A stretch of DNA of 64,000 nucleotides. Origin: Mycolicibacterium sp. TY81 (GTDB lineage Bacteria > Actinomycetota > Actinomycetes > Mycobacteriales > Mycobacteriaceae). The stretch spans positions 1,488,001 to 1,552,000 of the forward strand of contig NZ_AP023362.1 in the NCBI RefSeq assembly GCF_018326285.1, written 5' to 3'. Below, one piece after another: positions 38,378 through 48,115 of the stretch; the stretch's first letter is position 1, and each line of letters opens with the position of its first letter. The notes beneath the pieces were generated by a model, which was not told the DNA's origin, searched no databases, and saw only the letters and a program-made list of their open reading frames with translations. The position numbers and the translations under genes are program-made.

Positions 38378-39067
38378 ATGCGGATCGACGTCGTCACCAT
38401 CTTCCCGGCGTATCTCGACGCGCTGCAGCAGTCCCTGCCGGGCAAGGCGATCGCCAACGGCACCGTCCAACTCGGTGTGCACGACCTGCGGAACTGGACG
38501 CATGACGTCCACAAGTCGGTCGACGATTCGCCGTACGGCGGCGGGCCCGGCATGGTGATGAAGGCGCCGGTCTGGGGTGCCGCCCTCGACGAAATCTGCA
38601 CGCCGGAAACGGTTTTGGTGGTCCCGACGCCGGCGGGCCGGCTGTTCACACAGGAACACGCGCACCGCTGGACCGGCGAGAAGCACCTGGTGTTCGCGTG
38701 CGGCCGCTACGAGGGCATCGACCAGCGGGTCGCCGACGACGCCGCCCGGCGCATGCGGGTCGAAGAGGTTTCGATCGGTGACTACGTGCTGCCCGGCGGT
38801 GAGTCCGCGGCGCTGGTCATGATCGAGGCCGTGGTGCGGTTGCTGCCCGACGTCCTGGGCAATCCGGCGTCACACCAGGATGATTCGCATTCGGCGCACG
38901 TCGGGGGAGTGCTGGAGGGGCCGAGTTACACGCGGCCGCCGGTCTGGCGTGACCTCGAGGTGCCCCCGGTGCTGTTGTCGGGCGACCACGCCAAGGTCGC
39001 CGCCTGGCGCCGCGAACAGGGTCTGCAGCGGACGCGCGAGCGCCGGCCGGACCTGTTGCCCGACTAG
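38378..39067 (+). CDS. trmD: tRNA (guanine(37)-N(1))-methyltransferase TrmD
   Basis: 229 residues from ATG 38378. Methylates G37 of tRNAs reading C-starting codons to prevent frameshifting. SPOUT knot enzyme: IFPAYLDALQQSLPGKA at the N-terminus, YGGGPGMVMKAP, and the knot sequence GDYVLPGGESAALVMIEAVVRLLPDVLGN. Ends the operon and converges with the lppW-like gene. Confidence 0.97.
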   Translation: MRIDVVTIFPAYLDALQQSLPGKAIANGTVQLGVHDLRNWTHDVHKSVDDSPYGGGPGMVMKAPVWGAALDEICTPETVLVVPTPAGRLFTQEHAHRWTGEKHLVFACGRYEGIDQRVADDAARRMRVEEVSIGDYVLPGGESAALVMIEAVVRLLPDVLGNPASHQDDSHSAHVGGVLEGPSYTRPPVWRDLEVPPVLLSGDHAKVAAWRREQGLQRTRERRPDLLPD

Positions 39068-39072
39068 CCCGG

Positions 39073-39993
39073 CTAGTTGATCCGCCCGCCCGGGAACATC
39101 GTCTTCACGGCGTTGGTGATGGTCGCGCGTGCCGTGGCGTCATCGGTGGGCTGCAGTGAGCCGATCGCCATGACGTAGCGCCGGTCGGCGCCGATCACGC
39201 CGGTGGACATGTGCATCCAGTTGTTGCCGCCCCAATCCGGCATCCAGCCCTGCTTCACCGCGACCGGTTCGCCGTACAGACCGTCCGGGATGCCGAAGCG
39301 CTGCGGGTAGCCGTCGGCGCCGGTGGGCGTGGACGCGGCCAGGTTGGCCAGGATGATGCTGGCCCGCTCGGGCGGGAGCCCGCCGGAGCCGTTCAGCAAC
39401 TGGTCGTAGTAGTGCACCAGGTCGGTGGTGGTGCTCATGGTGTTCCACCACTTGCCGTCGTAGGGCACCGAGGTCCCGGTCAGCCCGTAGCGGGCCGCGA
39501 CGCGGCTGACGACGCTGTTGCCGCCGCTGCGATTCCAGAACACCTCCGCCGCGGAGTCGTCCGACGAGCGCAGCATGGTGTCCAGCGACTGACGGTCGGC
39601 CGCGGTGAGCTCGATCTGGCCCTTCGCCTCCTGCAGCAGCAGATCGTCGGCGATGAACAACTTGGCCACCGACGCGATGGGCATGGCGGACTTGTTGCCG
39701 GCGGCGATCAGCTGGCCGGTGTTGCGATCGAGAACCGCGGCGCTCATCGACGCGCCGGCCGCCGCCGCATCACTGGTGGCGGTCCGTTCGCGGGCATCGA
39801 GGCCCGCCAGGGCAGCGGCGGGCTCGGTGGCCGGGGCCTCCGGCATCTCCAGGGCGGTGACGACCGGTACGACGGTCAGCGCGATCCGGTTCGGCGGCGG
39901 CGCCCCGTAGACCTTGGCCTCGCAACCAGCTGTGAGCATCACCGTTGCCGCGGCAGCGGTGATGGTCAGCAGCTTCACGTGCTGCGGGCGCAT
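39073..39993 (-). CDS. lppW: Lipoprotein LppW-like, beta-lactamase fold
   Basis: 306 residues with lipobox LTAGC (Cys24) after a hydrophobic leader. The body resembles class A serine beta-lactamases: SVAK as SxxK (MPIASVAKLF) and a helical SSDDSAAEVFW region, while a KTG box is not obvious (KQG in VKQGWMPDWGG). It may therefore be a non-hydrolytic or altered-specificity relative. Same neighbours as Rv2905 lppW, between trmD and rplS. Confidence 0.85.
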   Translation of the reverse strand: MRPQHVKLLTITAAAATVMLTAGCEAKVYGAPPPNRIALTVVPVVTALEMPEAPATEPAAALAGLDARERTATSDAAAAGASMSAAVLDRNTGQLIAAGNKSAMPIASVAKLFIADDLLLQEAKGQIELTAADRQSLDTMLRSSDDSAAEVFWNRSGGNSVVSRVAARYGLTGTSVPYDGKWWNTMSTTTDLVHYYDQLLNGSGGLPPERASIILANLAASTPTGADGYPQRFGIPDGLYGEPVAVKQGWMPDWGGNNWMHMSTGVIGADRRYVMAIGSLQPTDDATARATITNAVKTMFPGGRIN

Positions 39994-40308
39994 GGGTCTC
40001 CTCAGATCACGGTGGATAAAATCTGATTGATCAGCGTAACCGGTAAACGTGTGTTGGGTGTGACGACTGTGACGGTGCCGCGTGTGATGTCGGCTGCACC
40101 GGCCTGGCGGGGGTCACGATTTCGTCACCCGGCGGCTGTCTGGCACAATTGAGCAGTTGTCTGCGCTGGGCGCGGGGTCGGCGTCTGTTTCGGATGTGTC
40201 CCCGCCCGCTACGGCATCCGACCAACGTCCGTAAAGAGAATGGCTTTTCCGTCGCGCCGCATGGTGTCCGGCGGCTGTAGCCCGCGAGTTAGCAAGGAAG
40301 TGTCACCG
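39994..40308. other. Divergent intergenic region lppW/rplS
   Basis: The 315 bases hold the rplS promoter and a leader of about 150 bases, plus the upstream region of the lppW-like gene. No separate gene is seen. Confidence 0.6.
40117..40163 (+). promoter_or_regulatory. rplS promoter and leader motif
   Basis: TTCGTC, 17 bases, then CACAAT inside CTGGCACAAT (40140-40149), followed by TGTCTG at 40158-40163. It parallels the rpsP promoter nearly base for base. Confidence 0.5.
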
Positions 40309-40650
40309 ATGAAAACGCTGGACTTCGTCGACCAGGCGTCGCTGCGCGACGACATCCCGGCCTTCAACCCCGGCGACACCCTCAATGTGCACGTCAAGGT
40401 CATCGAGGGCAACAAGCACCGCATCCAGGTGTTCAAGGGCGTCGTGATCCGTCGTCAGGGTGGCGGCATCGGTGAGACCTTCACCGTCCGCAAGGAGAGC
40501 TACGGCGTCGGCGTCGAGCGGACCTTCCCGGTGCACTCGCCGAACATCGACCACATCGACGTCGTCACCCGCGGTGACGTCCGTCGCGCCAAGCTGTACT
40601 ACCTGCGCGAGCTCCGTGGCAAGAAGGCCAAGATCAAGGAAAAGCGCTGA
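40309..40650 (+). CDS. rplS: 50S ribosomal protein L19
   Basis: 113 residues from ATG 40309 with AAGGAAG (40294-40300) eight bases upstream. Canonical L19: [30 protein letters not shown] and the C-terminal [18 protein letters not shown]. Sits at the 30S-50S interface. Followed by lepB. Confidence 0.98.
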   Translation: MKTLDFVDQASLRDDIPAFNPGDTLNVHVKVIEGNKHRIQVFKGVVIRRQGGGIGETFTVRKESYGVGVERTFPVHSPNIDHIDVVTRGDVRRAKLYYLRELRGKKAKIKEKR

Positions 40651-40693
40651 GCTTGTTCGGCGACTCTTCCGCCGAGCTGATTAGCCTGGTGCC

Positions 40694-41560
40694 GTGACCG
40701 GCCCAAGCGAAGACAGCACCACTCCGGACAGTCCGGCGACGGACGACGCCGACACGACAGCGACCGCCGACTCGGTCAAGGCAGACGAGGCCCGCAAGGC
40801 CGAAGATGCCGACGAGAAGCCGAAGTCGAAGCTGGCCGCGCTGCGTGAGGGCGTCGTCCTCGTCGTCACTGCGGTGCTGCTGTATTACCTCGTGCTGACG
40901 TTCGTCGCGCGGCCGTACCTGATTCCGTCGGAATCCATGGAGCCCACGCTGCACGGCTGCAGCGGCTGCGTCGGCGACCGCATCATGGTGGACAAGCTGA
41001 CCTACCGGTTCAGCTCGCCGGAGCCGGGCGACGTGGTGGTCTTCAAGGGCCCGCCGAACTGGAACATCAGCTACAAGTCGATCCGTTCGGACAATCCGAC
41101 GATGCGCTGGATTCAGAATGCGCTCTCGGTCGTCGGCTTCGTGCCGCCCGATGAGAACGATCTGGTGAAGCGCGTCATCGCCGTGGGTGGTCAGACCGTG
41201 CAGTGCCGCAACTCGACGGGACTGACGGTCGACGGCAAGAAGCTCAAGGAGCCGTACCTGGACCCGGCGACCATGATGGTCGACCCGGCGACAGATCCGT
41301 GCCTGGGCAACGAGTTCGGCCCGGTGAAGGTGCCGGACGGTCGGCTCTGGGTGATGGGCGACAACCGCACCCACTCGGCGGACTCGCGCGCGCACTGCAC
41401 GAACACACCGGCGGACGCCATCAACGCGCTGATGTGCACCGGTGACCCGACCGCGGGTACCGTGCCCGTCGCCAACGTGATCGGCAAGGCCCGGTTCATC
41501 GCGTGGCCGCCGTCGCGCTGGGGTGGTGTCGTCACGGTCAATCCGCAGACCGGTCAATAA
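40694..41560 (+). CDS. lepB: Type I signal peptidase LepB
   Basis: 288 residues, GTG start. Removes signal peptides of exported proteins at the outer face of the membrane. An acidic cytoplasmic N-terminus (about 45 residues) precedes one transmembrane helix (52-70). Catalytic Ser81 is in PSESMEPTL and the general-base Lys159 in VKRVIAVGG; box E is MGDNRTHSADSRAHC. Only one membrane helix is seen, as usual in mycobacteria. Confidence 0.96.
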   Translation: MTGPSEDSTTPDSPATDDADTTATADSVKADEARKAEDADEKPKSKLAALREGVVLVVTAVLLYYLVLTFVARPYLIPSESMEPTLHGCSGCVGDRIMVDKLTYRFSSPEPGDVVVFKGPPNWNISYKSIRSDNPTMRWIQNALSVVGFVPPDENDLVKRVIAVGGQTVQCRNSTGLTVDGKKLKEPYLDPATMMVDPATDPCLGNEFGPVKVPDGRLWVMGDNRTHSADSRAHCTNTPADAINALMCTGDPTAGTVPVANVIGKARFIAWPPSRWGGVVTVNPQTGQ

Positions 41561-41569
41561 GGTTCTTCG

Positions 41570-42253
41570 GTGTCCGTTTGGCCGCCTCGCACGGTGATCC
41601 GCAAGTCCGCGGGCCTGCGCACGCTGGAGTCGGCGCTGTACCGCGGTGGCCTCGGCCCGGTGGCCGGGGTCGACGAGGTCGGCCGTGGGGCCTGCGCCGG
41701 CCCGCTCGTCGTGGCGGCCTGTGTGCTGGGCCCGAATCGGCTGGAAAGCCTGGCCGCCCTTGATGATTCGAAGAAGCTGAACGAAGCCGAACGGGAACGG
41801 CTGTTCCCGTTGATCCGGCGTTACGCGCTCGCGTACCACGTGGTGTTCATCCCGTCGGTCGAGGTCGACCGGCGCGGGGTGCACATCGCCAACATCGAGG
41901 GCATGCGCCGCGCGGTCGCGGGCCTGTCCGTGCGGCCGGGCTACGTGCTCTCCGACGGGTTCCGGGTGCCGGGCCTGTCGGTGCCGTCGCTGCCGGTGGT
42001 CAGCGGGGACGCCGCGGCGGCCTGTATCGCCGCCGCCAGCGTGCTGGCCAAGGTGAGCCGCGACCGCCTGATGGTCGAGATGGACACCGTGCACCCGGGC
42101 TACGGGTTTGCGGTACACAAGGGGTACAGCACCGCTGCCCACACCGCGGCGCTGGCCGAACTGGGACCCTGCCCCGAACACAGATTCTCGTTCGCCAATG
42201 TGCGCAAGCTCGCTGCCAACCCGGCGATAGGGCAGCGCTGCCGATCCGGGTAG
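41570..42253 (+). CDS. rnhB: Ribonuclease HII
   Basis: 227 residues, GTG start. Removes RNA from RNA:DNA hybrids and single ribonucleotides. The active-site [19 protein letters not shown] gives the Asp-Glu pair; a further acid is in VLSDGF. The end [12 protein letters not shown] is typical. Nine bases after lepB. Confidence 0.96.
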   Translation: MSVWPPRTVIRKSAGLRTLESALYRGGLGPVAGVDEVGRGACAGPLVVAACVLGPNRLESLAALDDSKKLNEAERERLFPLIRRYALAYHVVFIPSVEVDRRGVHIANIEGMRRAVAGLSVRPGYVLSDGFRVPGLSVPSLPVVSGDAAAACIAAASVLAKVSRDRLMVEMDTVHPGYGFAVHKGYSTAAHTAALAELGPCPEHRFSFANVRKLAANPAIGQRCRSG

Positions 42254-42345
42254 GGGAAAATGGGAACCGGCCGCCGATCCGAACAAGACATGGCCCTGCA
42301 ACACCGAGTAAACCGAAGGACCGCTGAACTGATGAGTCTGTGCCG

Positions 42346-42651
42346 ATGAGTGCCGAGGATCTCGAGAAGTATGAAACCGAGATGGAGCTCTCGCTGTACC
42401 GCGAGTACAAGGACATCGTCGGGCAGTTCAGTTACGTCGTCGAGACGGAGCGGCGGTTCTATCTGGCCAACAGCGTCGAGCTGATCCCGCGCAACGCCGA
42501 CGGAGAGGTCTACTTCGAGCTGCGTCTGGCCGACGCCTGGGTCTGGGACATGTACCGGCCGGCGCGGTTCGTCAAGCAGGTCCGGGTCATCACCTTCAAA
42601 GATGTCAACATCGAAGAGGTCGAGAAGCCCGAGCTGCGCCTGCCCGAATAG
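42346..42651 (+). CDS. DUF2469 family protein (Rv2901c-like)
   Basis: 101 residues from ATG 42346. Highly conserved in actinobacteria beside rnhB; function unknown. Contains YETEMELSLYREYKDIVGQF and VWDMYRPARFVKQVRVITFKDVNIEE with no signal peptide. This is the last gene of the block syntenic with M. tuberculosis. Confidence 0.9.
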   Translation: MSAEDLEKYETEMELSLYREYKDIVGQFSYVVETERRFYLANSVELIPRNADGEVYFELRLADAWVWDMYRPARFVKQVRVITFKDVNIEEVEKPELRLPE

Positions 42652-42654
42652 CCC

Positions 42655-43374
42655 GTGCCGACCCTCGGCGAGCTGTTCGCCGTCATCGACCTGGCCGGTG
42701 TCCTGACCAACGCGATCCTGGGCGGCATCGTCGCCCGCGACGAGCGCATGGATCCGATCGGTTTCCTGACGCTGGCACTGCTGTCCGGGCTGGGCGGCGG
42801 CATCATCCGCGACACCCTGCTGCAGCACGGACCGCCGGTGGCGCTCACGGACTTTCGCTACGCGCTGTGCGCGGTGATCGGCGCGGCGATCGCGTTCCTG
42901 ATGCCGATCGGCGGTCGCGGCTGGCAGGCGGTGTTTCCCTACGTGGACGCGCTGGCCCTCGGTTGTTGGGCGACCGCCGGTGCGCAGAAGACGTTGGCGC
43001 TGGGGCTCGGCTGGGTGCCGGCCCTGCTGCTGGGCACCATCACGGCGGTCGGCGGCGGCGCATTGCGGGATCTCACGACGCACCGGGTACCGCAGATTTT
43101 CGGTGGCAACACGCTGTACGCGACGAGCGCGCTCGCGGCCAGCGCGGTGGTGGCCGCGTTCTGGAACCTCGGGCTGGCGCAGACCGGCGTCCTGGTGGGC
43201 ACCGCGGTCGGGGCCGGACTGTGCCTGATCTCGCGTCGCCGTGGCTGGCAGCTGTGGGGTGGACTGTCGTGGGAGTACAGCTTCAGCCGCAAGCCGGGGC
43301 AGCGGCTGCCGCATGTGTCGGTGCGGATGGTGCGGGACGACGCCGGCGGCGCCACCGGCGACGGTCAGCGGTAG
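42655..43374 (+). CDS. TRIC-type (UPF0126) cation channel family membrane protein
   Basis: 239 residues, GTG three bases after DUF2469. Two internal repeats of three helices, each with the glycine-rich signature: GLGGGIIRDTLL and AVGGGALRDLTT. Bacterial TRIC homologues form trimeric potassium-selective channels. The soluble C-terminus (SFSRKPGQRLPHVSV) is short. Its 3' end overlaps the convergent P450 gene by ten bases. Confidence 0.88.
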   Translation: MPTLGELFAVIDLAGVLTNAILGGIVARDERMDPIGFLTLALLSGLGGGIIRDTLLQHGPPVALTDFRYALCAVIGAAIAFLMPIGGRGWQAVFPYVDALALGCWATAGAQKTLALGLGWVPALLLGTITAVGGGALRDLTTHRVPQIFGGNTLYATSALAASAVVAAFWNLGLAQTGVLVGTAVGAGLCLISRRRGWQLWGGLSWEYSFSRKPGQRLPHVSVRMVRDDAGGATGDGQR

Positions 43375-44609
43375 CGCAGCTCCAGTCGTAGGTGCCGGCG
43401 GACCATGAGGCTCGGCACCCATTCGGCGCCGGCGAGTTCGAACCAGTTGGTGGCCTCGAGCAGCGTGGTGATCCCGATGCGCGCCTCGGTGCGGGCCAGC
43501 GCCGCGCCGACGCAGAAATGCAGGCCCTTCCCGAACGCCAGGTGATTGCGCAGGTTCGGCCGGCCCAGTTGCAGCCGGTCGGGGTCGTCGAAGGCCGCCG
43601 GGTCGCGGTTTGCCGACCCCCAGAGCAGGAGCAGGTGACCGTCTTTGGGCAGCGGAACACCCGCCAGCGTGGTGTCCCGCCGGATGTGCCGGTGATGGTT
43701 GCGAAACGGCGACTCCAGTCGCAGCGTCTCCTCCAGGAGCGCGGGGACCAGTTGCGGGTCACGGCGCACCTGTTCCTGGACGTCGGGGTGGGTGGCGAGG
43801 AGCCGCGCGGCGTTGCCCATCAGCCCGGCGGTGGACTCGCCGCCGGCGCCGACCAATTGCAGCAGCATCAGCACCGCCACCTCGGCCGTGACGGTGTTCT
43901 GGGCCACCGCACGGGTGAGGTCACCCAGCAGGTTGTCGCCCGGATTCTCCTGTGCTTCAGCGAATTTGGCGTACAGGTAGCCGGCGAGTTGTGCCGATGT
44001 CTCGACCGCGGTGCCGATGTGCTCGAGGTCGAAGACGCCGCTGAGCAGTTCGGTGCTGCCGTAGCCCCACTGCACCAGCTGCGGCACATCGCCGTCGGGC
44101 AGGCCGATGAGCCTGGCGACCAACGTCATCGGCAGGCGGTCGCCGATGGCGGACATCCACTCGATGCGGCCGTCCGCCGCCGCGTCGTGCCACAGCTGCC
44201 GGGCGATGTCGGCGATCGCCGGCTCGAGGGCCCGAATCCTCTTGGCCACCAACGCCGGTAGCACCAGTTTGCGTTCGTGCGCATGACGCGGGTCGTCACC
44301 GGTGGCGAGGACATGTCCGGCGGTGTCGACGGCTCCCATGTCGAAGGTTCCGGGCCGAACCGTCCCGGTCTGCGCTCCGGCATTCACCAGGGTGGCGGTC
44401 AGGTTGGAGGAGAAGTCCTCCGGGCGGCCGACGGCTTCCTGTACGGCATCCCAGTTGGTGGCCAGATAGAAGTCGGTGCCGGGCACGCGGTGTACCGGAC
44501 CGGCCAGGCGGAGCTGCGCATAACAGTCATACGGATCGTCCAGCGTGGACGGGCTGAGCAGATCTGAAACTAGTTGCACGCCTTGAGTTTTGGGCTCGCG
44601 TAACGGCAT
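43365..44609 (-). CDS. Cytochrome P450
   Basis: 414 residues from ATG 44609; a GTG at 44636 would add nine residues. Soluble bacterial class I P450: I-helix AGGESTAGLM, K-helix EETLRLES (ExxR), and heme loop FGKGLHFCVGAALAR with the cysteine ligand. No ferredoxin or reductase gene is adjacent. It is divergent from a TetR gene with an operator between them, so substrate-induced expression is likely. CYP family and substrate cannot be assigned by eye. Confidence 0.94.
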   Translation of the reverse strand: MPLREPKTQGVQLVSDLLSPSTLDDPYDCYAQLRLAGPVHRVPGTDFYLATNWDAVQEAVGRPEDFSSNLTATLVNAGAQTGTVRPGTFDMGAVDTAGHVLATGDDPRHAHERKLVLPALVAKRIRALEPAIADIARQLWHDAAADGRIEWMSAIGDRLPMTLVARLIGLPDGDVPQLVQWGYGSTELLSGVFDLEHIGTAVETSAQLAGYLYAKFAEAQENPGDNLLGDLTRAVAQNTVTAEVAVLMLLQLVGAGGESTAGLMGNAARLLATHPDVQEQVRRDPQLVPALLEETLRLESPFRNHHRHIRRDTTLAGVPLPKDGHLLLLWGSANRDPAAFDDPDRLQLGRPNLRNHLAFGKGLHFCVGAALARTEARIGITTLLEATNWFELAGAEWVPSLMVRRHLRLELRYR

Positions 44610-44681
44610 GTCAAGGCCGGAATTCGGCTGTCTCACGCACGGTCTGCGAGCTGCGGTGATGCAGACGGATTGAGAAATTTC

Positions 44682-44714
44682 GTCTCGCTATGAGACAAAT
44701 CAATAGATTAGTAT
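44682..44714. promoter_or_regulatory. TetR-type operator and leaderless promoter
   Basis: GTCTC-GCTAT-GAGAC (44682-44696) is a perfect inverted repeat between P450 and TetR. The -10-like TAGTAT (44709-44714) ends seven bases before the TetR ATG, predicting a leaderless message that the repressor can shut off. Confidence 0.6.
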
Positions 44715-44721
44715 CAGGCGG

Positions 44722-45255
44722 ATGGATTGGCTGATCGGCGCCGACCGCCGCGACGCGGGCATCGAACGCATCTATGCCGCCGCGGCCGCGAGCGCCGCGG
44801 CCCGAGGCCTGGACCGGTTGAACATCGACGAGGTCGCCGCCAGCGTGGGCTGTTCGCGCGCCACGGTGTACCGGCACGTCGGCGGCAAACAGGCGCTGCG
44901 CGACGGGGTGCTGGCGCGTGCGGTCATGCGGGTCGGGCAGGAGATCGCACAGGCGGTGGCCGGGCAGACCGGGCCCGAGCGGATCGCGGCGGCCGTGCTG
45001 ACGTCCCTGCGGGTGGTCCGGGCGGACCCGCTGGCCTCGGGTGTGGTGCGTGCCGGAGCCCTCGTCGACTTCGACTCGCCCCGGCTCTCACAGGCGGCGG
45101 CCGAGCTGACGGGCATCACGGATCCGCTGCTCGCGGACTGGATCGTGCGGGTCGTGCTGTCGTTGCTGTGCTGGCCATTGGCCGACGAAAAGGCCGAAGA
45201 GCTGGTGGTACGCCGGTATGTGGCCGCCGTAGCCCCGCCGGCGGGTGGTAAATGA
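44722..45255 (+). CDS. TetR-family transcriptional regulator
   Basis: 177 residues. N-terminal helix-turn-helix GLDRLNIDEVAASVGCSRATVYRHVGGKQALRD (about 32-64), then a helical ligand domain. Probably represses itself and the divergent P450 through the palindrome at 44682-44696. Short for the family but not truncated. Confidence 0.9.
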   Translation: MDWLIGADRRDAGIERIYAAAAASAAARGLDRLNIDEVAASVGCSRATVYRHVGGKQALRDGVLARAVMRVGQEIAQAVAGQTGPERIAAAVLTSLRVVRADPLASGVVRAGALVDFDSPRLSQAAAELTGITDPLLADWIVRVVLSLLCWPLADEKAEELVVRRYVAAVAPPAGGK

Positions 45256-45315
45256 CTGTCCCGACAGGCGGTCATGACTGGGGCCTTTGCGGCAATAGAT
45301 TGTTAGGCTAAACAG

Positions 45316-45984
45316 ATGGCAAGCAAGCCGCAGAGCAAACCGTCGCTGGCGGCGACGAGTTGGACGCTGCTGGGCATGTTGTCGTACGAAGAGGAACTCA
45401 GCGGCTACGACATCAAGAAGTGGATCGACTGGAGCGTCGGTTTCTACTACTGGAGCCCGTCGTACAGCCAGATCTACACCGAGCTGAAAAAGCTTGAGGG
45501 ACTTGGCTATCTCGAGTCCCGCGTCGAGCAGGACGAAGGCCTGCGCACGCGCCGTCTGTACAAGATCACCGAGTCCGGCATGGCTGCCGTGACCGACTGG
45601 ACCAACAACGCTCCCGTCGACCCGCCGGTGCTCAAACACAGTGTGCTGCTGCGGGTTACGTTCGGCCACCTGAGCAACCCGACCCGGCTGCGGGAGCTGC
45701 TCGAGCAGCACGTCGCCTACTGCGAGGCCATGGAGCGGCAGGCCGCCGAGGACTCCGACGGCGCCAAGGCCCAGCCGGTGTGGGCGTATTCGGTGATCGC
45801 GCTGCGCTGGGCGGCCAAGTACTACGCCGCCGAGCGGGAACTGGCGCTCGAACTGATGAAGGACATCGACGACGCCGACGCGGTGCTACAGACCGCGGCG
45901 AAAGGCGTTGCGGGCATGCCGCGTTCGATGCCGGGCCTGTGGCGTGAGGTCGAGCGCGAGGTTCAGGGCCGCCACGACGTCTAG
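45316..45984 (+). CDS. PadR-family transcriptional regulator
   Basis: 222 residues. Winged helix with the PadR signature ([43 protein letters not shown] ... [10 protein letters not shown]) and a C-terminal coiled dimer domain (about 100-200). The -10-like TAGGCT (45304-45309) ends six bases before ATG, so the message is probably leaderless. Its stop shares bases with the convergent PTS stop (CTAG). Target unknown. Confidence 0.92.
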   Translation: MASKPQSKPSLAATSWTLLGMLSYEEELSGYDIKKWIDWSVGFYYWSPSYSQIYTELKKLEGLGYLESRVEQDEGLRTRRLYKITESGMAAVTDWTNNAPVDPPVLKHSVLLRVTFGHLSNPTRLRELLEQHVAYCEAMERQAAEDSDGAKAQPVWAYSVIALRWAAKYYAAERELALELMKDIDDADAVLQTAAKGVAGMPRSMPGLWREVEREVQGRHDV

Positions 45985-47492
45985 AGGATCGCGGCGATGT
46001 CGTTCTTGAGGGCTTCGGAGTCGGTGCCGAAAACCGCTTGGACACTGTTGCCGACCTCGATGACGCCCGCGGCGCCGAGACTCTTCAGCCGGTCCTGATC
46101 GACCTTGCTCGTGTCGGCGACCTCGATGCGCAGCCGCGTGATGCACGCGTCGACGGCGACGAGGTTGCCCCGCCCACCGAAGGCCGCGATCACCTGCTCC
46201 GGCCTCGAGTCCGCGCCTTCGCCGAGATTCGCCTGCTCCTCGGCTTCGAATTCGGTATCCGGCTCCCGGCCCGGGGTCCGCAGATTCCACTTCGTGATGG
46301 CGAACCGGAACAGCACGTAGTAGACGACGAAGAAGACGACACCCATGCCGATGAGCAGCGGGATGTTCTTCGCGGCCGGGGCGGTGCCGTAGAGGAGGAG
46401 GTCGGCCAGTCCCGCGGAGAAGGAGAAGCCGAGGTGGATGTCGAGTAGGTACGCGATCGCCAACGACAGCCCGGTCAGCACGGCGTGGATGACGTACAGC
46501 GGGAACGCCACGAACATGAACGAGAATTCGAGCGGCTCGGTGACCCCGGTCAGCAGCGCCGTCAGCGCCGCGGCCGACAGGATGCCGACGGCGACCTTCC
46601 GCTGTTTCTTGTCGGCAACGTGGATCATCGCCAGGGCGGCGGCCGGCAATCCGAACATGAGCACCGGGTAGAACCCCGATGTGAGGATGCCCGCGGTCGG
46701 GTCGCCCGAGGCGAAGCGTGTGAGTTCACCCGTGACGACGTGGCCGTCGGGAGTCTGGTAGTCACCGTAGAGGAACCACACGTAGGAATTCGGGATGTGG
46801 TGCAGGCCCAGGGGGATCAGCATGCGGTTGGCGAATCCGTAGACGAAGGCGCCGAAGGCCCCAGAACCGCCGATGAACCTGCCCAGGCCGGTCAGGCCCG
46901 CGTCGAACAGCGGATAGCAGTAGCTCATCGCGAACGCGAGGAACAGGCAGGCGATCGACACCACGATGGGGACGAACCGCCTGCCCCCGAAAAACCCGAG
47001 GTACGCGGGTAATTGGATGGTGTGGTAGCGGTCGAAGAGCCACGCGGTGAGCAGGCCGACCACGATTCCCGCGAACACGCTGTAGTTGATCTGGGCCTGG
47101 GCGCCTGCCTTGTCGACCTCGCCGGCCAGCACGACGGGCGACATGGTCTTGAACACCGACTGCACCACGAGGTAGCCGACGACGGCGGCCAGCGCTGTCG
47201 AGCCGTCGGCCTTCCTGGCGAACCCGATGGCCACGCCGACGGCGAACAGCAGTGGGAGGTTGGTGAACAGTGCGTCGCCGGCAGCGCTCATCGCGTGGAC
47301 GAACGGCCCGATGACGGGGGCCTTGATCTTGCCCAGCAGGTCGTCCTGGCCCAGCCGGAGCAGGATTCCCGCCGCGGGCAGCACGGCGATCGGCAGCATG
47401 AGACTCTTGCCGAGCCGTTGCAGTTGAGCGAAGCCGGGGATGCGCAGGTCCGACTTTTCCTGTGCACCTGAGATTTTCGCTGTGCCGTTCAT
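45981..47492 (-). CDS. PTS glucose/N-acetylglucosamine-family transporter, EIICB
   Basis: 503 residues from ATG 47492. EIIC membrane channel (about 35-400) of the glucose-glucosamine superfamily, then EIIB with phospho-accepting cysteine in [12 protein letters not shown]. No EIIA is fused; it is encoded divergently at 47630. Both glucose (PtsG) and GlcNAc (NagE) specificities are possible. An inverted repeat CTGCCGCA/TGCGGCAG (47508-47515, 47541-47548) lies in the shared upstream region. EI and HPr must come from elsewhere in the genome. Confidence 0.9.
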   Translation of the reverse strand: MNGTAKISGAQEKSDLRIPGFAQLQRLGKSLMLPIAVLPAAGILLRLGQDDLLGKIKAPVIGPFVHAMSAAGDALFTNLPLLFAVGVAIGFARKADGSTALAAVVGYLVVQSVFKTMSPVVLAGEVDKAGAQAQINYSVFAGIVVGLLTAWLFDRYHTIQLPAYLGFFGGRRFVPIVVSIACLFLAFAMSYCYPLFDAGLTGLGRFIGGSGAFGAFVYGFANRMLIPLGLHHIPNSYVWFLYGDYQTPDGHVVTGELTRFASGDPTAGILTSGFYPVLMFGLPAAALAMIHVADKKQRKVAVGILSAAALTALLTGVTEPLEFSFMFVAFPLYVIHAVLTGLSLAIAYLLDIHLGFSFSAGLADLLLYGTAPAAKNIPLLIGMGVVFFVVYYVLFRFAITKWNLRTPGREPDTEFEAEEQANLGEGADSRPEQVIAAFGGRGNLVAVDACITRLRIEVADTSKVDQDRLKSLGAAGVIEVGNSVQAVFGTDSEALKNDIAAIL

Positions 47493-47629
47493 GTGCGAGA
47501 CCCTTCTCTGCCGCAGAAACGCCACTCGGCGCGAGAGCTTTGCGGCAGCTTAGACGAGAACATGCGTCCGTGAGAGCTCGTTCGGCGGCGCTCGTATTGT
47601 GGGAGCGCACGAACAGAGGAGATGCGCCA

Positions 47630-48112
47630 GTGAGTCAGACGTCAGTTCTCGCCCCGGTCGCCGGGCGCGCGGTTCGGCTCGAGGACGTCCCGGACCCCGT
47701 GTTCTCGGCGGGCATGGTCGGCTACGGCGCCGCGATCGACCCGCCGCGCGGCGTGATCGAGGCCGTCGCCCCCGTCACCGGCAGACTCCTGAAACTCATG
47801 CCGCACGCCTACGTCGTCCTGACCGCGGACAACGTGGGCGTTCTCGTGCACCTCGGCCTGGACACCGTCAGGCTCAACGGTGACGGTTTCACGGCTCATG
47901 TCAGTCAGGGTGACGACGTCACCGCGGGGCAGGTCGTCATCGGCTACGACGTGCCCGCGGTCGAGGCCAGGGGGCTCAATCCCATTGTCGCCGTGGTGGT
48001 GATGGACGAACGTGTGCCGGAGAACGTTACCTTGTCGGCCGCGGTCACTTCCGGTGCGGACATCGAGTGCGGGGCAAGCCTTTTCACCGCGAGCAAGGTA
48101 AGGAAGGATTGA
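47630..48112 (+). CDS. crr: PTS EIIA component, glucose type
   Basis: 160 residues from GTG 47630, with AGAGGAG seven bases upstream; the longer frame has no homology. Phosphorylated on His74 (LVHLGLDTV), with partner His59 (MPHAYVV), the same 15-residue spacing as His75/His90 of E. coli EIIA-Glc. It completes the divergent EIICB into a working permease and may also have a signalling role. Confidence 0.93.
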   Translation: MSQTSVLAPVAGRAVRLEDVPDPVFSAGMVGYGAAIDPPRGVIEAVAPVTGRLLKLMPHAYVVLTADNVGVLVHLGLDTVRLNGDGFTAHVSQGDDVTAGQVVIGYDVPAVEARGLNPIVAVVVMDERVPENVTLSAAVTSGADIECGASLFTASKVRKD

Positions 48113-48115
48113 CCG

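Noticed and set aside
47508..47548. CTGCCGCA/TGCGGCAG repeat as a sugar-regulator operator
   Set aside because: Arms of eight bases are 25 bases apart and no adjacent regulator of GntR or LacI type exists, so I left it as a note only.
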